From contig JAYFOZ010000001.1 in the NCBI GenBank assembly GCA_034928305.1, positions 237,255-301,254 on the forward strand: a stretch of DNA of 64,000 nucleotides, given 5' to 3'. Origin of the DNA: Methanomassiliicoccaceae archaeon (GTDB lineage Archaea > Thermoplasmatota > Thermoplasmata > Methanomassiliicoccales > Methanomethylophilaceae). Below the pieces are notes generated by a model, which made no database searches, had not been told where the DNA came from, and saw only the letters and a program-made list of their open reading frames with translations. Within the stretch, counting starts at the first letter, position 1, and each line of letters opens with the position of its first letter. The position numbers and the translations under genes are program-made. This document shows, piece by piece, positions 50,980-60,302 of this stretch.

Positions 50980-53159
50980 CCTATCATCATCTGTGCGATG
51001 GCGGCCTGGCCTGTAGATATTCCGCCGTCACCATTTGGTACTCTGTTGTGGAATATTAATTCATGGTCTGACTTCTGGCCTATTTCCTCGAAGATTCTGG
51101 ATATTACCGAGTTGTACGAGACTCCTCCGGTTATTCCGATGTATTTGTAACCGTTCCTGTCCGTGGCGTCGGCGGCTGCTTCCATCAGTTTACCCATCAC
51201 ATTATATACGATCGAATAGGCGATGTCCTCCGGCCTGTCCGAGCGCCCCATTCTGTCGAACAGGTGTACCGTTCTTATGGTTCCGTTGATCAGGTCCGTC
51301 TCGTATCCAGATATCAGTTTTCCACGTGCTAGCAGAGGCTCCAACTTCATTGCCGGCTCGCCGTCGTACGTTCTTAACGAACAGACTCCCAGTGTGAATG
51401 CCAAGGTATCCAGCAGTCTGCCCATGGATGAGGTCTTCACGCTGGTGCGCATTAGTTTCCTCATAACGGAAGCTTCTTGATCGGAAAACAGTTCGTTATC
51501 TCTGCCGTTCATGACGTCCACCGCGAACTTCAGTCTCTTAAGGTCGTAAAGGGCCTTTTCCGAGCCGAGAAGCGGTATGTATTCCAGATGAGCTTCGCGG
51601 GCATATTTTGTCAGGTCCGTGGAGATGACCTCTCCGCCCCACGCGTTTCCGTCGCTGCCGTAGCCTGTTCCGTCCAGGGACAATACTGTGCCTGCCATTT
51701 TTTTGTTATCCGCGAGCAGGGATGCCGCATGGGCCCAGTGGTGTTGGATGTCCACATAAGGTATGTCGTACTCTTCCACGAGTTTTCTGCTGACCCTGCG
51801 GTTCGAATACCCCGGATGGAGGTCGCCGGCCACTATTTCAGGGGTAGCACCAGTCAGGTCTATGAGGTTCCTGACCGAACTTTCAAGATACTCGGGGACG
51901 CCGATGCTGGCGCCGTGGCCGATGTACTGTGTCTGATATATCCTTGAACCTTTGGAGACGGCGCCTGTCAGATTCTCTTGCGCGCCTATGCCGATGACGT
52001 TGCCCCGAAGCTCCGGGTTGGTCTCTATGAACGATGGGATATTCCCCCGCGATTTGCGTATGAAGTAGGAATGGCCCTTGTAAATGCGCAACACGCTGTC
52101 GTCCGCGCGGTTGATTATCTTCTGATTGTGAAGAAGATACATGTCGGCGCCCATTTCTAAAATCTCGGAATCGTCTGTGATCATAGGTTCGCCCGAAGGG
52201 TTGGCAGACGTCATCACCAGCGCATCTTCTTTCATATTGTCGAAGAGCATATGCTGCATCCCGGTGTAAGGCAAGAAGATACCGATGTTGTCCAGTCCCG
52301 GGGCGACATTCTCGGGCACATTGTTCTTGTCCACCAGGACGATAGGGCGGTGCGGGGACACGATCTCACGTATCTCGTCATCGTTCGGTCTGCCGTATTT
52401 TTTCAAGGCGTCCATGTCGCGGGCCATTATCGCAAAGGGTTTCTGCGGTCTGTCGTACCAATCTCTGAGACGGTCTATGTTGTCCAGGGTGCAGCATATG
52501 TGCATTCCCCCCCAGCTCTTGGCGATACCGATATTTCCGCCGGAGAGCATGCCCGCGAAAGTCGGGATGGGATCGCCCCGGACAGAGCCGCCGTGACGGT
52601 CAAGAAGGCGGTAGGAAGGGCCGCATGCAGGGCAGCATATCGTCTGATGATGGAACCGCCTCTCTTCAGGGTCATCGAACTCTTTCCCGCATTCCGGACA
52701 GACATGGAATTCCGATATCGACGTATTCTGTCTGTCGTAAGGCAGAGCGGATAGCAGGGTGAAGCGCGCTCCGCAGTCGGTGCAAGATGTGAAAGCATAC
52801 CCTGAACGCCGTCCGGGGGACCTGATCTCATGGAGGCATGCATCACATATCGCTGTATCCGTAGGAATGGACACGCTCTCACCGCCAGACGAAGATCCGG
52901 CAATGGAAAACCCCTCGAAATGGGGCATCTCTATCTCTGTGACAGAGATGTCCTCTATCACGGCAAGCGGAGGCAGATCATCATACAGTTCCTTTAGCAG
53001 GTCGCTGCCGCGTTCAGCTTCTATTATGACATCGGAACCGCTGTTCCATACCCTGCCCCGGATACCCAGTTTGGACGCCGCACGGTATACCGCGGGACGG
53101 AAGCCGACGCCTTGAACGGTTCCTCTGATCAGTATGCGTACTCCGCTCGATTTCGTCAT
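50976..53159 (-). CDS. hypF: Carbamoyltransferase HypF, [NiFe]-hydrogenase maturation
   Basis: Transfers carbamoyl to HypE, leading to the cyanide ligands of [NiFe] hydrogenase. From ATG 53159 (overlapping the upstream stop) the protein is 727 aa with the full domain order: acylphosphatase (RGTVQGVGFRPAVYRAA), two zinc fingers (CDACLHE...CTDCG and CPECG...CCPACG), a YrdC domain (RPQKPFAIMARD near 255) and a Kae1-like domain (HHWAHAASLLADN, SLDGTGYGSDGNAWGGE). Presence implies a [NiFe] hydrogenase encoded elsewhere. Confidence 0.95.
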   Translation of the reverse strand: MTKSSGVRILIRGTVQGVGFRPAVYRAASKLGIRGRVWNSGSDVIIEAERGSDLLKELYDDLPPLAVIEDISVTEIEMPHFEGFSIAGSSSGGESVSIPTDTAICDACLHEIRSPGRRSGYAFTSCTDCGARFTLLSALPYDRQNTSISEFHVCPECGKEFDDPEERRFHHQTICCPACGPSYRLLDRHGGSVRGDPIPTFAGMLSGGNIGIAKSWGGMHICCTLDNIDRLRDWYDRPQKPFAIMARDMDALKKYGRPNDDEIREIVSPHRPIVLVDKNNVPENVAPGLDNIGIFLPYTGMQHMLFDNMKEDALVMTSANPSGEPMITDDSEILEMGADMYLLHNQKIINRADDSVLRIYKGHSYFIRKSRGNIPSFIETNPELRGNVIGIGAQENLTGAVSKGSRIYQTQYIGHGASIGVPEYLESSVRNLIDLTGATPEIVAGDLHPGYSNRRVSRKLVEEYDIPYVDIQHHWAHAASLLADNKKMAGTVLSLDGTGYGSDGNAWGGEVISTDLTKYAREAHLEYIPLLGSEKALYDLKRLKFAVDVMNGRDNELFSDQEASVMRKLMRTSVKTSSMGRLLDTLAFTLGVCSLRTYDGEPAMKLEPLLARGKLISGYETDLINGTIRTVHLFDRMGRSDRPEDIAYSIVYNVMGKLMEAAADATDRNGYKYIGITGGVSYNSVISRIFEEIGQKSDHELIFHNRVPNGDGGISTGQAAIAQMMIG

Positions 53160-53953
53160 GGCAGTAGTTTCAGATGCTTTAGGGACCCTGCGGCCTCGGC
53201 AACGTCCGAGCATCCGCACTTGCCCGCTATGATCTGGGGGAGCCCGGTCTCAAGCAGCTTGGAGATGTAGTTCAGGCATTTTGCCATAGTTTCCGAGACC
53301 ATCTTTATGTCGACCGGCTCGTCCTTCCACATGTCATAATCGGTGACGGTCGCGAGGCTGCAGTAGCACATGCCCAGCTCCTTGGCTAGCTGGCACTCCG
53401 GCACGAGGGTCATTCCTATTATGTCGGCATAGTTTCTGAACATGTTGCTCTCTGCCTTGGTAGAGAACCTGGGACCCTCGATGCATATGTAAGTTCCGCC
53501 CATGTGGCATGTTATCCCGAGATCCTTCGCGGTGTCTGCAAAAACCTCGGACATATGTGGGCAGAAAGGCTCCGGCAGGCTGATGTGGACCGCAGCGTCG
53601 TCAATGAAGGTCAGATCGCGTTTCTTTGTAAAATCTATGAAGTCGTCAACTATCACGAGGTCTCCCGGAGCATATTCCTCCTGGAGGGACCCTACGGCGC
53701 ATGCCGATATGACCATCTCGACGCCAAGCTTCTTCAGCGCCCACATGTTCGCCCTATATGGCACCTCTGTCGGGTTGAAGCGATGGTCTTCCCCGTGACG
53801 GTAGAGGAATGCGACCTCTACGCCGTTCATTTTTCCAATGCGGACACCGTCTGCAGGCTTGCCGTAGGGCGTGTCAGGATATTCTACGGAGTCGACTTTG
53901 AAGGTATCTTTGCTATAGATTCCCGTGCCGCCGATGATTGCAATTTTAGGCAT
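53156..53953 (-). CDS. mtnP: S-methyl-5'-thioadenosine phosphorylase-type enzyme
   Basis: Phosphorolyses methylthioadenosine (or its deaminated form) for methionine and purine salvage. The 265-residue protein begins IAIIGGTGIYSKDTFKV, with YRHGEDHRFNPTEVPYRANMWAL (core HGEDHRFNP) near 53, SACAVGSLQEEY near 82 and CIEGPRFSTKAESNMFR near 157. Inosine versus adenosine preference cannot be decided here. Its stop overlaps the hypF start. Confidence 0.9.
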   Translation of the reverse strand: MPKIAIIGGTGIYSKDTFKVDSVEYPDTPYGKPADGVRIGKMNGVEVAFLYRHGEDHRFNPTEVPYRANMWALKKLGVEMVISACAVGSLQEEYAPGDLVIVDDFIDFTKKRDLTFIDDAAVHISLPEPFCPHMSEVFADTAKDLGITCHMGGTYICIEGPRFSTKAESNMFRNYADIIGMTLVPECQLAKELGMCYCSLATVTDYDMWKDEPVDIKMVSETMAKCLNYISKLLETGLPQIIAGKCGCSDVAEAAGSLKHLKLLP

Positions 53954-54017
53954 ACTTATGCATTATAATTAAAGTATAAATCAACGCAGTATCGGCGACG
54001 CCAGTCGTCCAAAATGG

Positions 54018-54665
54018 TTACAGGTTCCTTATGACATCATAAGGCGTCACGCGGATGGCCTTGTTCGCCTCTTCCATCGTCAGGCCTGCGCCGAGGGCGA
54101 CCTTCATCGCCATCTCCTCGGTCATAAGATTTCCGGGCGAATGCGCGTCCGAATCGACGACCATCATCGCCCCGACCTTTCTCGCCATACATGCGACGTG
54201 ACCGTTGGTGATATTGTGCCACATGCGACCGGTTATCTCCAGTATGACGTCGTTGTCAGCGGCGGCCTGTGCCTCTTTTTCGGTGATGAGTCCGGGGTGT
54301 GCAAGAATGTCGATATCCGGATTCATTGCCGCGGCGAGGTTGGTACCTTCGGCGACTGGTTCGGAGACGGTCTCGCCGTGGACAACGATCCACTGTGCAC
54401 CCAGCTTCCTTGCTCTTCTTGCAATTTCGGCTATCTTCGAAGGTGGCACATGGGTGATCTCGACCCCCGGGATGACTTTTATATAATCGTCGCTGAGGTC
54501 GATCGCCTTGACAAGGTTCGTAACGACATATTCTAAATTTGTCATGTCTACATGGTCAGTGATCGCAATGGCGTCATGTCCGAGGAACATCGCCCTTCGT
54601 ACAAGCTCTGCGGGAATCAGTTCCCCGTCGCTGAAAACTGTATGGCTGTGAAGGTCCACTCTCAT
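54018..54665 (-). CDS. PHP-domain phosphatase, likely histidinol-phosphatase
   Basis: A 215-residue PHP-family metallophosphoesterase. Ligand motifs: DLHSHT (4-9), AITDHVD near 34, VHGE near 94, LAHPG near 121 and VDSDAHSPG near 170. Its ATG-side position is the end of the his operon, overlapping hisIE by 4 bases, and no other histidinol-phosphatase is present, so that role is inferred from context. Related PHP proteins without this role exist. Confidence 0.8.
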   Translation of the reverse strand: MRVDLHSHTVFSDGELIPAELVRRAMFLGHDAIAITDHVDMTNLEYVVTNLVKAIDLSDDYIKVIPGVEITHVPPSKIAEIARRARKLGAQWIVVHGETVSEPVAEGTNLAAAMNPDIDILAHPGLITEKEAQAAADNDVILEITGRMWHNITNGHVACMARKVGAMMVVDSDAHSPGNLMTEEMAMKVALGAGLTMEEANKAIRVTPYDVIRNL

Positions 54666-55264
54666 TGTCTCCTCTCCGAAAGTTCTTCGTACGTCTTTTC
54701 GATCGGCAGTTCTTTTGCCTCCGCCAAAACCATTATGTGGTATATCAGGTCCGCAAGCTCCTTTGACGCTGAATCTACGTCCCCGTCTTTAACACTGAGT
54801 ACGAACTCGGCCGCCTCCTCAACGACCTTTTTACACATCTGGGTCTCATTGTTCATGAGTTTACAGGTGTAGCTTTCGTCAGAGGGGTTCTCTTTTCTAT
54901 CCTTTATAACCCTGGCAAGCTCCGGAATGACGGCCATGGTGCCGTCTGTGGTTCCGTAGAGGACCTCGTCGAAGCAGGAAGGCTTGCCGAGGTGGCACGC
55001 GACGCCGGTCTGATCGACCCTGACCAGCAGCGTATCTGCATCGCAGTCCGTCTGTATCGACACTATCTTCTGTACGTGACCGGATTCCTCTCCCTTTTTC
55101 CAGAGCTTTTGTCTGCTTCTCGACCAGAAATGCGTGTAGCCCGTACTCTTCATGAGTCCAACCGCCTCTGCATTCGCCCATGCGACCATCAGTATCTCGT
55201 TGGTCCTTCGGTCCTGTACCACAACGGGTATCAGTCCATTGGCGTCGTATTTCAGGTCGGTCAT
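54662..55264 (-). CDS. hisIE: Phosphoribosyl-AMP cyclohydrolase / phosphoribosyl-ATP pyrophosphatase
   Basis: Fused enzyme for histidine steps 2 and 3 (200 aa). HisI part: [18 protein letters not shown] near 14 and the zinc ligands in [19 protein letters not shown] and [10 protein letters not shown]. HisE part from about 110: [27 protein letters not shown] (core [10 protein letters not shown]) and [12 protein letters not shown]. It overlaps hisF and the PHP gene by 4 bases each. Confidence 0.94.
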   Translation of the reverse strand: MTDLKYDANGLIPVVVQDRRTNEILMVAWANAEAVGLMKSTGYTHFWSRSRQKLWKKGEESGHVQKIVSIQTDCDADTLLVRVDQTGVACHLGKPSCFDEVLYGTTDGTMAVIPELARVIKDRKENPSDESYTCKLMNNETQMCKKVVEEAAEFVLSVKDGDVDSASKELADLIYHIMVLAEAKELPIEKTYEELSERRQ

Positions 55265-56013
55265 CTTACTGCGACCCCCCTGTCCCTGAGGTATTCTTTG
55301 ACCTCCGAGACAGTGAATTCCTTGTAGTGGAACACCGAAGCGGCCAGGGCGGCGGCCGCACCGGTCTGCGTAAGAACTTCATAGATGTGTTCCATCGACC
55401 CGCAACCGCCTGATGCGATTACAGGGACGGATACGGCATCGGCCACCGCGGCCGTCAATGGAACGTCGTACCCGGTCTTGGCGCCGTCGGCGTCCATGGA
55501 TGTGAGGAGTATCTCCCCGGCTCCGAGGTCTGCGGCCCTCTGAGACCATTCGACCGCATCAAGTCCGGTCGACCGTGTTCCGCCATGGGTGAAAACTTCC
55601 CATGTGCCATTGTTCAGTTTTGCGTCTATTGCTACGACCACGCACTGCTTCCCGAACTTTTTTGCACATTCCGTTATTACATCGGGATCGGATATGGCGG
55701 CAGAGTTCATCGACACCTTGTCGGCTCCGGCTTTAAGAGCCGATCTCATATCTCCAGCGGTCCTTATGCCTCCGCCCACGCATAGCGGTATGAACAGGTT
55801 CTTGGCGGTTCTCGAAACCACGTCCAGCATCGTAGCCCTCGATTCGAGCGATGCCGATATGTCCAGGAAAGCCACTTCGTCGGCCCCTTGTTTTTCATAT
55901 TCCGAGGCCATCTCGGGAGGACTTCCTACATCTCTCAGATCTTTGAAGTGTATGCCTTTCACGACCTTCCCGTCCTTCATGTCAAGGCATGGAATGATCC
56001 TCTTCTTCAGCAT
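55261..56013 (-). CDS. hisF: Imidazole glycerol phosphate synthase, cyclase subunit
   Basis: Barrel enzyme forming imidazole glycerol phosphate with ammonia supplied by HisH. The 250-residue protein shows [16 protein letters not shown] (catalytic Asp near 11) and [15 protein letters not shown] (catalytic Asp near 130), plus [22 protein letters not shown] precedes two adjacent ATG codons; the second (56013) has better spacing and overlaps the hisB stop. Confidence 0.95.
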   Translation of the reverse strand: MLKKRIIPCLDMKDGKVVKGIHFKDLRDVGSPPEMASEYEKQGADEVAFLDISASLESRATMLDVVSRTAKNLFIPLCVGGGIRTAGDMRSALKAGADKVSMNSAAISDPDVITECAKKFGKQCVVVAIDAKLNNGTWEVFTHGGTRSTGLDAVEWSQRAADLGAGEILLTSMDADGAKTGYDVPLTAAVADAVSVPVIASGGCGSMEHIYEVLTQTGAAAALAASVFHYKEFTVSEVKEYLRDRGVAVR

Positions 56014-56561
56014 CATTTCACCTCCGCTCTGTCCTTGGTGCTAAGCTCTGTTTTACGAGGGACGGTAGCCTTGTGGAGGGCTTTACCCAGGGATTTGAAT
56101 GAAGCTTCGACGATATGATGCTCGTCGAATCCTCGAAATACATCGATATGCAGTGTCAGCCCGGCCGACATAGCGAAGCTCCTGAAGAAGTGTGCATAGA
56201 GGTCATCGGGGCAGTCTATATCGGCGAAAGGCCTGTCCACAATATCCACGGACACCATAACCAGTGCGTCGTCCATAGGTATGAATTCTGTTGCGACCCT
56301 CTCGACCGGTCCGTTTCCCAGAGCCTTCTTGAAAGCGTCCCCCAGTGTTATGGCGACATCCTCTGTGATGTGATGATCGTTATCTCCTTCTGCGACAAGC
56401 TTGAGATCGAACGAGGCATATCTGGCCAGTGTTTCGACCATATGTTTCAGAAATTGGATGCTACAATCGACTTGGAACACTCCGGTACCGTCAAGGTCCA
56501 GCTCCGCTACGACCTTGGTTTCCCTTGTACCGCGCTCCACTTTCGCCCTTCTTCCAGTCAT
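56013..56561 (-). CDS. hisB: Imidazoleglycerol-phosphate dehydratase
   Basis: Dehydrates imidazole glycerol phosphate. The 182-residue protein has the metal motifs [12 protein letters not shown] and [21 protein letters not shown], and in the second repeat [38 protein letters not shown] (core [11 protein letters not shown]). It is a monofunctional dehydratase without the bacterial phosphatase part. The HTH regulator gene ends 45 bases upstream. Confidence 0.95.
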   Translation of the reverse strand: MTGRRAKVERGTRETKVVAELDLDGTGVFQVDCSIQFLKHMVETLARYASFDLKLVAEGDNDHHITEDVAITLGDAFKKALGNGPVERVATEFIPMDDALVMVSVDIVDRPFADIDCPDDLYAHFFRSFAMSAGLTLHIDVFRGFDEHHIVEASFKSLGKALHKATVPRKTELSTKDRAEVK

Positions 56562-56606
56562 CGTTTCTGAGAGGGCTTGGCCCTATAATAATTGTTGCGG
56601 GCGCGC

Positions 56607-56999
56607 TCAGGTAATGCTAATATTGAAGCGCGGACACTCTAAGCATGCAGCGGGCAAACCGTGGCAGCCTCTTGCGCTGTAAAGTTCTTGGATCATGCCG
56701 CTTTTCTTCACAAAACCGCAGATCGAACAGAGGACCTCGGTCACATTGTAGCCCTCAGCTATCATAGCGGCCGCTTTTTCGATCATTTTGTAGAATCCTT
56801 CGCAGTTGGGGCTGTTCTCGATAAGTTCGCTACCGCCTCTGGTTCCCTTGAGGTATTGCGAAACCGCCGATCCGGTAACGCCGAACGCTTCTGCGACACG
56901 GACCTGTGTATAGCCGTGTTCTTCAACGAGGCACCTGGCTATTGCACCTCTGGCAGTGGGTAGAATGTCTGCAACGATAAGTTCGCACGGTAGGAACAT
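56607..56999 (-). CDS. HTH regulator with a Cys-rich C-terminal domain, inside the his operon
   Basis: A 130-residue protein starting MFLPCELIVADILPTARGAIA (ATG 56999; an ATG at 57014 is also possible). The HTH is HGYTQVRVAEAFGVTGSAVSQYLKG at residues 28-52, of the archaeal XRE-like type (COG2522-like). After it come eight-cysteine spacing C66, C91-x2-C94, C112 and C119-x2-C122, which could hold an iron-sulfur cluster or zinc. It lies between hisA and hisB with 51- and 45-base gaps, all in one direction, so it is a candidate regulator of histidine synthesis, unproven. Confidence 0.85.
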   Translation of the reverse strand: MFLPCELIVADILPTARGAIARCLVEEHGYTQVRVAEAFGVTGSAVSQYLKGTRGGSELIENSPNCEGFYKMIEKAAAMIAEGYNVTEVLCSICGFVKKSGMIQELYSARGCHGLPAACLECPRFNISIT

Positions 57000-57050
57000 G
57001 ACAAAAAGTTGCATTGAATCCTGGTATATTTATAATTGGTGTTTATCGAA

Positions 57051-57764
57051 TCATACGTTCCACGGCGTCTTCCATTCCCATGGCCTTATTTCGAAAGTGT
57101 ACAGTGCCAGACCTACAACGGCTGCAACTGCGCCCGCATCCCTGAGTATCTCGGCATCCCTCTGTTCGGTGACACCTCCAGATGCGATCACTTTGTGTGG
57201 ACAAGCGGAAATGAAATCCCTCACTTGTCTCTCGTCGACGCCCTTCTTTTTACCTTCAACGTCTACATTGGTGTTGAGAACTCCCGCTAGAGGAAGGCCC
57301 TCGATGATCTTGAACATCTGTGCTACGGTCACCGAGACGGATTCCTGCCATCCTTTCACCACTATCTTGTTTCCGCGGGTGTCCATTGCAAGGGCGATGC
57401 GGCCGGGATACTTTAACGATATATGTTCCAGCCACTCGGTTTCCTTTATAGCTTTGGTGCCTAGTACGACCCTGTCGACCCCTGCGCGGATGAGAGCATC
57501 TACGGTACCTTCGGACCTTATGCCGCCTCCGGCCTCCACCGGAACGCCCGACATACGGGCTATTTTTTCGATGGACGTCAAATTATCGCCCCTCCCGAAA
57601 GCCGCGTCCAGATCTACAAGGTGCAAATATCCGGCCCCCTTGGAGACCCAGGACATCGCCGTCTGGAAAGGATCGGGTATCTTGACCTGCTCGCTGCCCA
57701 GTTCTCCTCCGACAAGCTGGACCACTTGCCCGTCGAGCATATCTACGGCCGGAATTATTATCAT
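57051..57764 (-). CDS. hisA: ProFAR isomerase
   Basis: Isomerises the ribosyl intermediate of histidine synthesis (phosphoribosylformimino-AICAR ribotide). The 237-residue barrel starts IIIPAVDMLDGQVVQLVGG with the catalytic Asp, and has LVDLDAAFGRGDN and GGIRSEGTVDALI. ATG 57764 is preferred: AGAGGA lies 7 bases upstream and it overlaps the hisH stop; ATG 57770 would add two residues. Confidence 0.93.
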   Translation of the reverse strand: MIIIPAVDMLDGQVVQLVGGELGSEQVKIPDPFQTAMSWVSKGAGYLHLVDLDAAFGRGDNLTSIEKIARMSGVPVEAGGGIRSEGTVDALIRAGVDRVVLGTKAIKETEWLEHISLKYPGRIALAMDTRGNKIVVKGWQESVSVTVAQMFKIIEGLPLAGVLNTNVDVEGKKKGVDERQVRDFISACPHKVIASGGVTEQRDAEILRDAGAVAAVVGLALYTFEIRPWEWKTPWNV

Positions 57765-58363
57765 TGGCATTCCTCTGCAAATTCAATGAAGTTCTTTAGC
57801 ACCCTCATACCGGACATGCTGCTTTTTTCGGGGTGGAACTGCACGCCGTATGTGTTGAACCTCCGGAATATCACAGGAATGTGCCAGCTCTCGTATTCCG
57901 TGGTCCCGGTTATTGTTGTTTGGTCGTCTGGGCGGCCACGATAGGAGTGAGCGAAATAAAAATCCCTGTCCGGTGTTCCGTCGAGTAACGGATCATCGGA
58001 TTCAACGGTGTTCCAGCCCATATGGGGCAGTCTTTCGGCCTCTAGTGCGACTACCGGTCCCTTGAAAAGACCCAGTCCTTCTTTTTTTCCCTCTTCGCTG
58101 GAGTCGAATAGAATTTGTGCGCCTATGCATATCCCAAGTGCCGGCACCCCGCTCTCAAGATGTTTCAATATTTCTTTTCTGTAGGGGGCGATGCGTTCTA
58201 TCGTGCTGTCGAAGGCCCCCACCCCGGGAAAAACTATGCAGTCGGCATCAGCCAGTTTGTACATGTCGGTAACAGTTTCAACGCTGGCACCGCAGTTTTC
58301 CAATGCGTTCTTTACCGAATGAAGGTTTCCGACCCCGTAGTCGGTAAGGTATATCAGCGGCAT
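57761..58363 (-). CDS. hisH: Imidazole glycerol phosphate synthase, glutaminase subunit
   Basis: Supplies ammonia to HisF. The 200-residue class I amidotransferase has VFPGVGAFDS near 46, the nucleophile Cys in PALGICIGAQILF near 80 and the His-Glu pair in GVQFHPEKSS near 177. It overlaps hisC by 10 bases and hisA by 4. Confidence 0.95.
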   Translation of the reverse strand: MPLIYLTDYGVGNLHSVKNALENCGASVETVTDMYKLADADCIVFPGVGAFDSTIERIAPYRKEILKHLESGVPALGICIGAQILFDSSEEGKKEGLGLFKGPVVALEAERLPHMGWNTVESDDPLLDGTPDRDFYFAHSYRGRPDDQTTITGTTEYESWHIPVIFRRFNTYGVQFHPEKSSMSGMRVLKNFIEFAEECQ

Positions 58364-59409
58364 TCCTCGATCACCTCGGCGGCCTTGTCCAGGAGCATTG
58401 CGTTGAGCTCTTCGCTGCCGACGGTGATACGGACGCAGTTCTCGGTCCTGCGCCTGGAGCCGAAGTCCCGTATCATCACTCCTTTCTTTTTCAGGCGGGA
58501 TACCAACTCTGCGTGGTCCACCGGCGACCTGGCCAGTATGAAATTGGAATCTGACGGATATGTTTCAAAACCGAGTGCCCTCAGTCCCGCGTCCAATTTC
58601 GGGCGCTGCTCGCTGACAAGGGCATGGCTGCGTCTTATGAAATCCTGGTCCTTCACAGCGGCTATGGCCGCTTTCTCGCTGAGCATGTTCAGGGAATACG
58701 GTATCTTTACGCAGTTCATCATGCCTGCGATGCTTAGGTTAGATACGGCATACCCTACTCTGAGGCCCGCCATGGCGTAGGCTTTGGAGAAAGTCCTGAC
58801 CACGATCAGATTATCGAACTCGTTGACCCTGCGTATCATGGAGCGGTCGCTGTATTCTCCATATGCCTCGTCCACTACGACCACGCCTTTAAAATCAGAA
58901 AGTATCTCTTCCAGGTCTTTCTCGTGGAACGAGTTTCCGGTAGGGTTGTTGGGAGAGGGCATTATGGCGACCCTCGCTCCGGACTTCAGAAACGCGTCAA
59001 CATCCAGCTGGAAATCGTCCGTAAGATCGATTTCCACAGTGTTGCCTCCGTTTATTTTGACAAAAAAGTCATACAGGACATATGAGGGGACGGGTACAGC
59101 GCATTTTTCTCCAAACTCGGTGAAGGTCTTGAATGCAACATCGATCACTTCATCGGAACCGTTGCCTGCTACGAAGTTTTCTCTTTCGAGACCGTAAAGG
59201 TCCGACAGAGCGTCGCGGAGGTCGTCCGAATACGTGTTCGGATATCCGTTGATGTCGCCCTTCCAGCCCGAAAGGAAATTCATGGCTGCAGGGTTGGAAC
59301 CGAGAACGTTAACATTGGTGTCCAATCTGATTTCATTCCCGATCTTCGGGTTGTAGTATCTCTCGAATTCTCTGGTAGAACTTCTCATTATGTCTTTTGA
59401 CACCATCAC
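58354..59409 (-). CDS. hisC: Histidinol-phosphate aminotransferase
   Basis: PLP enzyme for the transamination step. The 351-residue protein carries ENFVAGNGSDEVIDVAF near 79, PSPNNPTGNSFHE near 150, and the PLP lysine in VRTFSKAYAMAGLRVGYA near 209, then the RRTENCVRITVG tail. Several Met codons near the start (59409, 59406, 59388) are possible; the first overlaps the hisG stop. Confidence 0.94.
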   Translation of the reverse strand: MMVSKDIMRSSTREFERYYNPKIGNEIRLDTNVNVLGSNPAAMNFLSGWKGDINGYPNTYSDDLRDALSDLYGLERENFVAGNGSDEVIDVAFKTFTEFGEKCAVPVPSYVLYDFFVKINGGNTVEIDLTDDFQLDVDAFLKSGARVAIMPSPNNPTGNSFHEKDLEEILSDFKGVVVVDEAYGEYSDRSMIRRVNEFDNLIVVRTFSKAYAMAGLRVGYAVSNLSIAGMMNCVKIPYSLNMLSEKAAIAAVKDQDFIRRSHALVSEQRPKLDAGLRALGFETYPSDSNFILARSPVDHAELVSRLKKKGVMIRDFGSRRRTENCVRITVGSEELNAMLLDKAAEVIEECR

Positions 59410-60269
59410 TCCACCAGCCTCTCCATCGAGAGAGTCAGTATCCCTGTGGCGCCGATTTTTCTTAGATTGTTTATTGCATCGTAAAGCTGCGAGTACGATA
59501 CAACGGCCTGAACCGCGACCATATCCTTATTACCCGCGATCTCAAGGACGGTGGGGCCGCCTATGCCGGGAAGGAACTTCTCCACCTCTGCGATCATAGA
59601 CCTAGGTACGTTGGCCATGAGGTACTTGCGGTTCTCTGCGGCAATGACGCTGCGGATCGCCTCGGTCACCTCGAGCATGGCTTCTTTCTTCTCGTTTAGC
59701 GCCTGTGAGCTGGCGACGACCGCTGCCTGCGACTGGAATAGTACTTCGGTCTCTCTAAGGCGGTTCATCTTGAGCGTAGAGCCGGTCGATACCAGATCCA
59801 CTATGCAGTCCGCTACGCCCAGGTAGGGCATGATCTCTGCAGCGCCGGAAATGACGATGATATCCACGTTTTTATCAATAGAATCGAAGAAACGCTTAGT
59901 GACTTTCGGGAACGAAGTGGCTATGCGACTTCCGTCCTTGAGGTCCCTTCCCGATTTTATGTGCGATCCGTCCGGAACGGCGAGCGAAAGGCGACAGTAT
60001 CCGAACTCCAGGTTAAGCATGTTCTCGAGGGCGTATCCCGACTCTTCGACCTGGTCCAGACCGGTGATGCCGAAGTCTATCGCTCCAGAATAAACGAACT
60101 CGGGAATGTCCTGGGCACGGACCAGCATGACTTCTATGTCGCGTCCCTTCACGTTGACGTAAAGTTTGCGTCCCCAATCCTCTCCTATGTCCAGGCCTGC
60201 TTTCGAGAGCAGCTCCACAGACCTCTCGCTGAGCCTTCCTTTATTCGGGATAGCTAATTTCAGTGTCAT
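59406..60269 (-). CDS. hisG: ATP phosphoribosyltransferase, long form
   Basis: Commits PRPP to histidine synthesis. The 287-residue enzyme has KLAIPNKGRLSERSVELL at the start, VQASDIPEFV-like AQDIPEFVYSGAIDFGITGLD near 52, and the phosphate loop VDLVSTGSTLKMNRL near 162. The last 80 residues are the ACT-like regulatory domain, so it is the long form inhibited by histidine and needs no HisZ. First gene of the operon; hisD is not present. Confidence 0.94.
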   Translation of the reverse strand: MTLKLAIPNKGRLSERSVELLSKAGLDIGEDWGRKLYVNVKGRDIEVMLVRAQDIPEFVYSGAIDFGITGLDQVEESGYALENMLNLEFGYCRLSLAVPDGSHIKSGRDLKDGSRIATSFPKVTKRFFDSIDKNVDIIVISGAAEIMPYLGVADCIVDLVSTGSTLKMNRLRETEVLFQSQAAVVASSQALNEKKEAMLEVTEAIRSVIAAENRKYLMANVPRSMIAEVEKFLPGIGGPTVLEIAGNKDMVAVQAVVSYSQLYDAINNLRKIGATGILTLSMERLVE

Positions 60270-60302
60270 CTTCAGCCTCGTTTATCAGTGACGGAAATCG
60301 TT

